DNA of 18,652 bases from SZUA-426 sp041666155 (lineage in GTDB: Bacteria; Spirochaetota; Spirochaetia; Treponematales; Breznakiellaceae), in contig JBAYHM010000053.1 of NCBI GenBank assembly GCA_041666155.1, positions 1 to 18,652 on the forward strand, written 5' to 3'. Shown piece after piece: positions 15,282-18,652 of the stretch (position 1 is its first letter; each line of letters starts with the position of its first letter). The notes beneath the pieces were generated by a model that was given only the letters and a program-made list of their open reading frames with translations, did not search any database and had not been told where the DNA came from. Position numbers and translations under genes: made by a program.

Positions 15282-15343
15282 TTCTTCGCGTCCTTCGCGG
15301 TTTGAATTTCTTCAGGAATCACAACCGCGAAGGACGCAAAGAA
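15282..15343. repeat. Inverted repeat with 21-bp arms (REP/MITE-like)
   Basis: Arms 15282-15302 (TTCTTCGCGTCCTTCGCGGT plus T) and 15323-15343 are complementary at 20 of 21 positions around a 20-base spacer. The arms are themselves built of repeated TTCGCG-like units. A short tandem of TAGCCCTC lies at 15251-15267. It sits between the DedA stop and the ThrRS 2 promoter. It could act as a terminator-like structure for the DedA operon or be a dispersed palindromic element. Confidence 0.8.
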
Positions 15344-15389
15344 AACGGAATGCAAAGAAGAATAAGAGCGGCGTTTTCGTCCCCGACTT

Positions 15390-16001
15390 CTACCGCTGTT
15401 GATTTCCTTCGTGCGCATTCTTGCGCGCAAAGAAACGATGGGAAATGATGACGGCAATCGCAAGGGTCGCGATTCCCAACGCGAAACCTCCGAGATCCGA
15501 AAGGAACTGACTGATAAGTTCCCATTGGCTGCCGAAAAGATAGCCCAGGCCCCCGTAGACTACTATCCAGATCGATTGACCCAACAGGATAGTAAAGAAA
15601 AAACGAAAATACTTGCAGCCTACTCCCGCCATCAAGTTGACGGGAAAAGCCGCGGGCGTAATGAGGAACCGAGTAAGAAATACAGCCAAACGGCTATTGC
15701 GATCAAATACGGTTCGGGTTTTGACCCAAGCGCTCTGCGAATCGAAACGACGGGATATCAAGGCTCCGCCCCATCGCCCGAATGCGAAACTTACGCTGTC
15801 GCCTGCGACCGCGCCGAGCAAGCCGAATAGGGCGGTCAAAGCGGGATCGAGCAACCCTTGGCGCGCGAAAGCCCCCGCCGCGACCACCAGAAGGCTGGCG
15901 GGAACAGGGAATCCCGCGGCGCCCAAAAATAGAGCTAAAGTAAAAAGCGGCGTTCCATAAGCGGAAAGAGAGGTCAGAAAAAAATCGGTAATGGCGCTCA
16001 T
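15390..16001 (-). CDS. DedA-family membrane protein (VTT/SNARE-associated domain)
   Basis: A 203-residue inner-membrane protein of the DedA superfamily, whose members include lipid flippases/scramblases. Landmarks are an N-terminal amphipathic/re-entrant segment, GFPVPASLLVVAAGAFA (the conserved [F/Y]P.PG-like region), GDSVSFAFGRWGG and the second re-entrant motif FLTRFLITPAAFPVNLMAG. A last pair of helices follows (GGFALGIATLAIAVII). Translation starts in the ATGA overlap with the upstream gene (stop 15998, start 16001), so the two are coupled. It is the last gene of a three-gene unit with the 129-residue protein and the DUF2892 protein. Substrate is unknown. Confidence 0.88.
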   Translation of the reverse strand: MSAITDFFLTSLSAYGTPLFTLALFLGAAGFPVPASLLVVAAGAFARQGLLDPALTALFGLLGAVAGDSVSFAFGRWGGALISRRFDSQSAWVKTRTVFDRNSRLAVFLTRFLITPAAFPVNLMAGVGCKYFRFFFTILLGQSIWIVVYGGLGYLFGSQWELISQFLSDLGGFALGIATLAIAVIISHRFFARKNAHEGNQQR

Positions 16002-16387
16002 GGCTTCTCTTTAGGAAGTTGAGTTCGTTGCTCCAATCTGCGGCGGACAGCTTCTTTGACCTTGCCGACGATATATCCATGTTTACCGGGGAAAAAAGCT
16101 TTGTTCAGAGATAACAGACTCTTCTTATCTGATTCGGATGACGGAACCCCTATGTCGGCGTAAAGATCGTCGGCCGATAACTCAAAGACCCGGGCGATAT
16201 ATGGAACCGTCATCCATCCACGAATCGCGTCGGAATCGGTTGTTCCTTTTTCCAGGCCCGTCGTCGCGACGCGGACAATACTCCGCACTGCGCTGAAACC
16301 GAAGAAAACGCTTAGGAGCACCCCTATGGAAACGAGAGCGAAAATGAATCGCCGTAAATTGCGGGGATCCGATGGCGGGATTTCCAT
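15998..16387 (-). CDS. Membrane-anchored hypothetical protein
   Basis: A 129-residue protein that I do not assign to a named family with certainty. It has one N-terminal transmembrane helix (FIFALVSIGVLLSVFFGFSA) and a soluble part. The soluble segment IRGWMTVPYIARVFELSADD, then LYADIGVP, and later SLNKAFFPGKHGYIVGKVKE, looks like the short helical 'GxMT.xxIAxxYxV..xxLYxxLGxP' domain often attached to membrane redox/4Fe-4S or cytochrome b proteins. It starts 14 bp after the DUF2892 gene with GAGGAG and overlaps the DedA gene by four bases (ATGA). Context suggests a membrane redox or envelope function; no cysteine or heme motif is present. Confidence 0.7.
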   Translation of the reverse strand: MEIPPSDPRNLRRFIFALVSIGVLLSVFFGFSAVRSIVRVATTGLEKGTTDSDAIRGWMTVPYIARVFELSADDLYADIGVPSSESDKKSLLSLNKAFFPGKHGYIVGKVKEAVRRRLEQRTQLPKEKP

Positions 16388-16401
16388 TAGGGGTTATCTC
16401 C

Positions 16402-16584
16402 TCATTTCTTCCGCGTTGAAATACCGAAGGGCAGGTAGAGAGGGCAGGTGCTTACGGCCGCGGTCGCAAGCGGGATGATCCCGATAAGACCGAGCCAGCT
16501 TTTGAACGCGATGCCGAATCCGATTATCGCCAAGCCAAGGACGATCCTGATAATTCTGTCCGTGTTACCGATATTAGGCGTCAT
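16402..16584 (-). CDS. DUF2892 (YgaP-like) small membrane protein
   Basis: A 60-residue protein matching the DUF2892 transmembrane family: MTPNIGNTDRIIRIVLGLAI, then a second helix GLIGIIPLATAAVSTCPLYLP with the conserved C-P. In YgaP the same two-helix unit anchors a rhodanese domain, but here it is alone. ATG 16584 is preceded by GGAGG at good spacing, and a small GC hairpin (CCCGG-4-CCGGG, 16600-16613) lies in the leader. It is the first gene of the unit with the 129-residue protein and DedA, directly behind the Crp/Fnr regulator and its likely operator. Such genes are often found near Crp/Fnr-type regulators and sulfur or redox functions. Confidence 0.85.
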   Translation of the reverse strand: MTPNIGNTDRIIRIVLGLAIIGFGIAFKSWLGLIGIIPLATAAVSTCPLYLPFGISTRKK

Positions 16585-16622
16585 AATGAACCTCCGTATC
16601 CCGGTGTCCCGGGTATATTGTA

Positions 16623-16667
16623 AATATATACTCTCTGCTCGAAGAAAAGACGGTGACTTTCATCACA
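16623..16667 (-). promoter_or_regulatory. CRP/FNR-like operator and promoter of the DUF2892 operon
   Basis: On the minus strand TGTGA-TGAAAG-TCACC (16667-16652) matches the CRP consensus TGTGA-N6-TCACA at 9 of 10 positions. A -10 box TATATT at 16628-16623 places the operator centre close to -41.5, the class II activator position. The operator overlaps the stop codon of the Crp/Fnr-family gene. Confidence 0.65.
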
Positions 16668-17343
16668 CAAGAATCTTTTTGAAGCCCGATAGAAGCGTTA
16701 ACGAGCCGCGGGCTATTTCAAGAACGCCGCGCTGCTCCCAATCCTTGAGAATACGGCTTACTACTTCTCGGGACGTTCCGACGTGGTCGGCAAGTTCTTG
16801 GTGCGTCGCGACGATATGTCCGGCAGAGGAGCCCGCGCCGAGTTCCCCCAGTCGCTGCGCGAGGCGTTCATCGACCCGCCTGAAAGCGACTTCTTCCACG
16901 AGTTCTATCACTTCGGCCATTCGGCTCGAATACTGGCCGATGACATAGTCCCGAAACGCGGCGCCTTCGGCGTAAAGTTCTCGTATCGTCTCTTTCGGCA
17001 GAAACGCGGCGCTCGTCGCCTTTTCCGCGACGACGGAGGCGGGAAACGAAGAAAAACCGGAACCGCAGCCGAGACTCAGAATGCAGGTCTGTCCTCTTTC
17101 AATCCGGTAGAGCGTAATCTCCCGCCCTGTCTCGGCGGTCTTGAAAACGCGAATCGCTCCTTCAATCACGAACGGAACACTCGCGCACGTCTGACCTTCG
17201 CGGAGTATCGTCGTTCCGGCTTCCAAGTCGCGGTAGGCCACCGTTGCGAGAACGGCTTCGAGTTTTTCAGGCGGCCATTCTTTTTGAGGAAAAAGGAAAC
17301 CAAAGGTTTTGAGGAATCGGTCTTTACCGGCAACTTCAGTCAA
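16663..17343 (-). CDS. Crp/Fnr-family transcriptional regulator
   Basis: A 226-residue regulator with an N-terminal cyclic-nucleotide-binding-like beta-barrel (LEAGTTILREGQTCASVPFV, then GAIRVFKTAETGREITLYRI), a long dimerisation helix (FRDYVIGQYSSRMAEVIELV) and a C-terminal winged helix (THQELADHVGTSREVVSRIL, then WEQRGVLEIARGSLTLL). The effector pocket lacks the classic cAMP set. It has cysteines near residues 53, 85 and 91 (QTCILSLGCGSG), a pattern seen in redox- or metal-responsive members, but not the FNR [4Fe-4S] cluster arrangement. Start TTG 17343 is preferred, with GAAGGTGA just upstream. It follows a broken polyferredoxin gene and precedes an operon whose operator (16652-16667) it may bind. 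Confidence 0.9.
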   Translation of the reverse strand: MTEVAGKDRFLKTFGFLFPQKEWPPEKLEAVLATVAYRDLEAGTTILREGQTCASVPFVIEGAIRVFKTAETGREITLYRIERGQTCILSLGCGSGFSSFPASVVAEKATSAAFLPKETIRELYAEGAAFRDYVIGQYSSRMAEVIELVEEVAFRRVDERLAQRLGELGAGSSAGHIVATHQELADHVGTSREVVSRILKDWEQRGVLEIARGSLTLLSGFKKILV

Positions 17344-17375
17344 TGATCACCTTCGTACTCATTCTTTCACCGTCC

Positions 17376-17730
17376 TTATCCTTTTTTCGTCGCGTCGCCT
17401 ATCGTATCCTGTAAAGTGCCGTGCGGGCAGAACGCTTACCAGGCGCGCGGCTTATAGAATAGTCCGAATAATACTCCAATCAATAGAGTGATGCTGTATA
17501 TCATCCAAAATACATTACCTATGCTCGTTAGATTTGGATAGCCGCGGACCAAAAGACCGATCATGCAAGACATCATGATGCCGCAAAACGAACGGCGCTG
17601 CCGAAAGTTCATAACGAGGGCTGCGGACATAAGAGCCAAAACGCCGAGCCGAGTATCGGGTAAAAAAAGCCGACGAAGGCGAAGACCGCCACAAAAAGAA
17701 AGGAATCAATATAGAGATATTGCTAAAGCA
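17376..17730 (-). pseudogene. Membrane 4Fe-4S (polyferredoxin-like) protein remnant
   Basis: Several pieces of one membrane ferredoxin-like protein are visible on the minus strand. A hydrophobic start (SFLFVAVFAFVGFFYPILG) shifts frame near 17655 into LMSAALVMNFRQRRSFCG, the lead-in to the first CxxxCP cluster. The text then skips to the later helix (IMMSCMIGLLVRG), and VFWMIYSITLLIGVLFGLFY runs to KPRAW. The family then has C-x-F-C-P-M-G-T; here the first cysteine codon is a TAA (17436-17438), while AFCPHGTLQDTIGDA continues in the same frame to a stop at 17376. Thus it has a truncated 5' end, a frameshift, an internal deletion that removes cluster cysteines, and a nonsense codon. It sits just upstream of the Crp/Fnr gene, perhaps its former operon partner. 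Confidence 0.65.
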
Positions 17731-17787
17731 TCCCGTCCACCATACATTTGAAGGACGGATTCGCGTCTAAGGCTTTTTAATAACATC

Positions 17788-17811
17788 GCGCCGGGCCATC
17801 GGCGCTTTTTT
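17788..17811 (+). terminator. Rho-independent terminator without a visible gene
   Basis: A perfect 6-bp stem (GCGCCG 17788-17793, CGGCGC 17800-17805) with a 6-nt loop runs into six T residues. It points along the plus strand, but no plus-strand gene ends upstream; the nearest complete one stops at 10803. The region 17731-17924 otherwise shows no gene. Confidence 0.85.
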
Positions 17812-17924
17812 AACAATCAGCGACGTATGTTCCAACCTGCTATCCGAGCATGGACTCCAAGCTGAAGGCGTGGTATGTAGGACATGCAGCGCGCTATTGA
17901 AATAATGTATTCAGGAGGACTTTC

Positions 17925-18437
17925 ATGCGGAAACTAATTACGCTTTTCATGATTCTCTCCGTGTTCGCGCTGCCTTCGGCCGCCGAAACATCCGGTGCGA
18001 CTTGGGGCGCCCGCGCTGCTGCGATAGATGCGGAGCTGACGGTTGCGGATATGCTCCGCTACGCGATAGAAGACGAATACCTAGCCCGCGCGGAATACGC
18101 GGCAATCCAGAACAAATTCGGAGCGCAGCGGCCCTTTTCCAACATCATCAAATCTGAGGAAAGCCACATCGGCTGGTTGAAGGACGCTTACGCAAAAGCC
18201 GCGCTGTCCTTGCCCAAAGACGAGGCCGCCGTGTTTATCGTCGTCCCCGCCACCTTGAGAGACGCTTTCCAAGCCGGGGTCAACGCGGAGATCGAAAATA
18301 TCGCGATGTACGAATCTTTCATCGTGTCTCCATTAACAAACCGGTCGGAGAACGCAAGCCTCAAAGCTTTGTTCATCCGTCTGCGCGACGCTTCCAAAAA
18401 CCATCTGGCGTCCTTCAGAAACGGTCTTTCCCGGTAA
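17925..18437 (+). CDS. Exported DUF2202 ferritin-like protein
   Basis: A 170-residue protein with a signal peptide (MRKLITLFMILSVFALPSAA, cleavage about residue 20) and a four-helix ferritin-like domain of the DUF2202 type. Helix 1 has IEDEYLARAEYAAIQNKFG and helix 2 has IIKSEESHIGWLKDAY, giving an E...E plus E..H set of likely di-iron ligands. Helix 3 has NAEIENIAMYESFI with two further glutamates, and helix 4 has LRDASKNHLASFRNGL with a last histidine. Such proteins are predicted periplasmic or lipid-anchored metal/peroxide-handling proteins; activity is not established. A strong CAGGAGG lies before ATG 17925. It is convergent with the histidine kinase, with 34 bp between stops. Confidence 0.88.
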   Translation: MRKLITLFMILSVFALPSAAETSGATWGARAAAIDAELTVADMLRYAIEDEYLARAEYAAIQNKFGAQRPFSNIIKSEESHIGWLKDAYAKAALSLPKDEAAVFIVVPATLRDAFQAGVNAEIENIAMYESFIVSPLTNRSENASLKALFIRLRDASKNHLASFRNGLSR

Positions 18438-18471
18438 TTGACCTTCAGCTCACCGAGTTCGTCATTTACCA

Positions 18472-18652
18472 TCACGAGTCCAGCGGAATCGTGATCGTGA
18501 ATACGCTACCTTCGCCTTTCTTGGATTTCACCGCGATATCCCAGCCGTGAGAATCAACGACGCCTTTCACGACCGAAAGGCCGAGCCCCATCCCCTGCTC
18601 GCGACGGGAGGACGTACCACGGAAAAACGGGTCAAAAATCCGAGGGAGGTCA
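18472..18652 (-). CDS. Sensor histidine kinase, C-terminal end of ATPase domain (5' part outside window)
   Basis: The last 60 codons of a HATPase_c domain: F-box RIFDPFFRG, the G2 nucleotide-binding box EQGMGLGLSVVKGVVDSHGW, and the final strands GEGSVFTITIPLD. The stop is at 18472. No response-regulator domain follows in the window, and the sensory part and H-box lie beyond the right edge, so the signal and partner cannot be named. The reading is clean with no lesion in the visible part. Confidence 0.93.
   Translation of the reverse strand, partial: DLPRIFDPFFRGTSSRREQGMGLGLSVVKGVVDSHGWDIAVKSKKGEGSVFTITIPLDS

Overview
The window reads as a piece of chromosome from an anaerobic, outer-membrane-bearing bacterium, most likely a spirochaete of the Treponema/Spirochaeta type. 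This is an inference. It rests on two threonyl-tRNA synthetases that both lack the N-terminal TGS domain, a TroD-like permease tail followed by a DtxR/TroR-like gene, an outer-membrane barrel protein with a CsgG-like front end, and an anaerobe-type Fe-S/Mo cluster gene set under sigma-54. No rRNA, tRNA, CRISPR array or insertion sequence was seen.

Layout. 1-1210: 3' part of a GTP-dependent PEP carboxykinase with a strong terminator. 1215-3434: an Orp-like (orange-protein-like) metal-cluster locus. It has a broken Mrp/MinD-type ATPase, a NifX-like cluster-binding protein whose 3' end is fused to the ATPase remnant, a CGGC-domain protein, and a divergent DsrE-like protein. A near-perfect -24/-12 sigma-54 promoter and two 16-bp dyads lie upstream of the NifX-like gene. 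3486-8019 (minus): an amidohydrolase, a sigma-54 activator whose PAS domain has been cut out, and threonyl-tRNA synthetase 1, whose start overlaps the activator stop codon. 8044-8760: remnants of a TroD-like permease and a DtxR-like repressor. 8760-10803: a hairpin, a promoter and the CsgG-like/beta-barrel outer-membrane protein. 10821-12496 (minus): a decaying uronate module, with intact kduI and its promoter followed by scars of an aldolase, kduD and an SBF/ACR3-type transporter. 12493-15190 (minus): threonyl-tRNA synthetase 2, followed by a DUF2007 protein and preceded by a T-box riboswitch. 15280-17760 (minus): an inverted repeat, then a DedA protein, a membrane hypothetical, a DUF2892 protein, a Crp/Fnr regulator and a polyferredoxin remnant, with a CRP-like operator in front of the DUF2892 operon. 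17788-18652: an orphan terminator, an exported DUF2202 ferritin-like protein, and the 3' end of a histidine kinase on the opposite strand.

Two themes stand out. The first is regulation: one ThrRS is translationally coupled to a sigma-54 activator, while the other has its own tRNA-sensing T-box leader. The second is decay: at least seven genes keep recognisable ends but have lost internal segments, often with an added frameshift or stop. This suggests recent deletion-driven erosion, or a systematic assembly fault, which must be excluded first.
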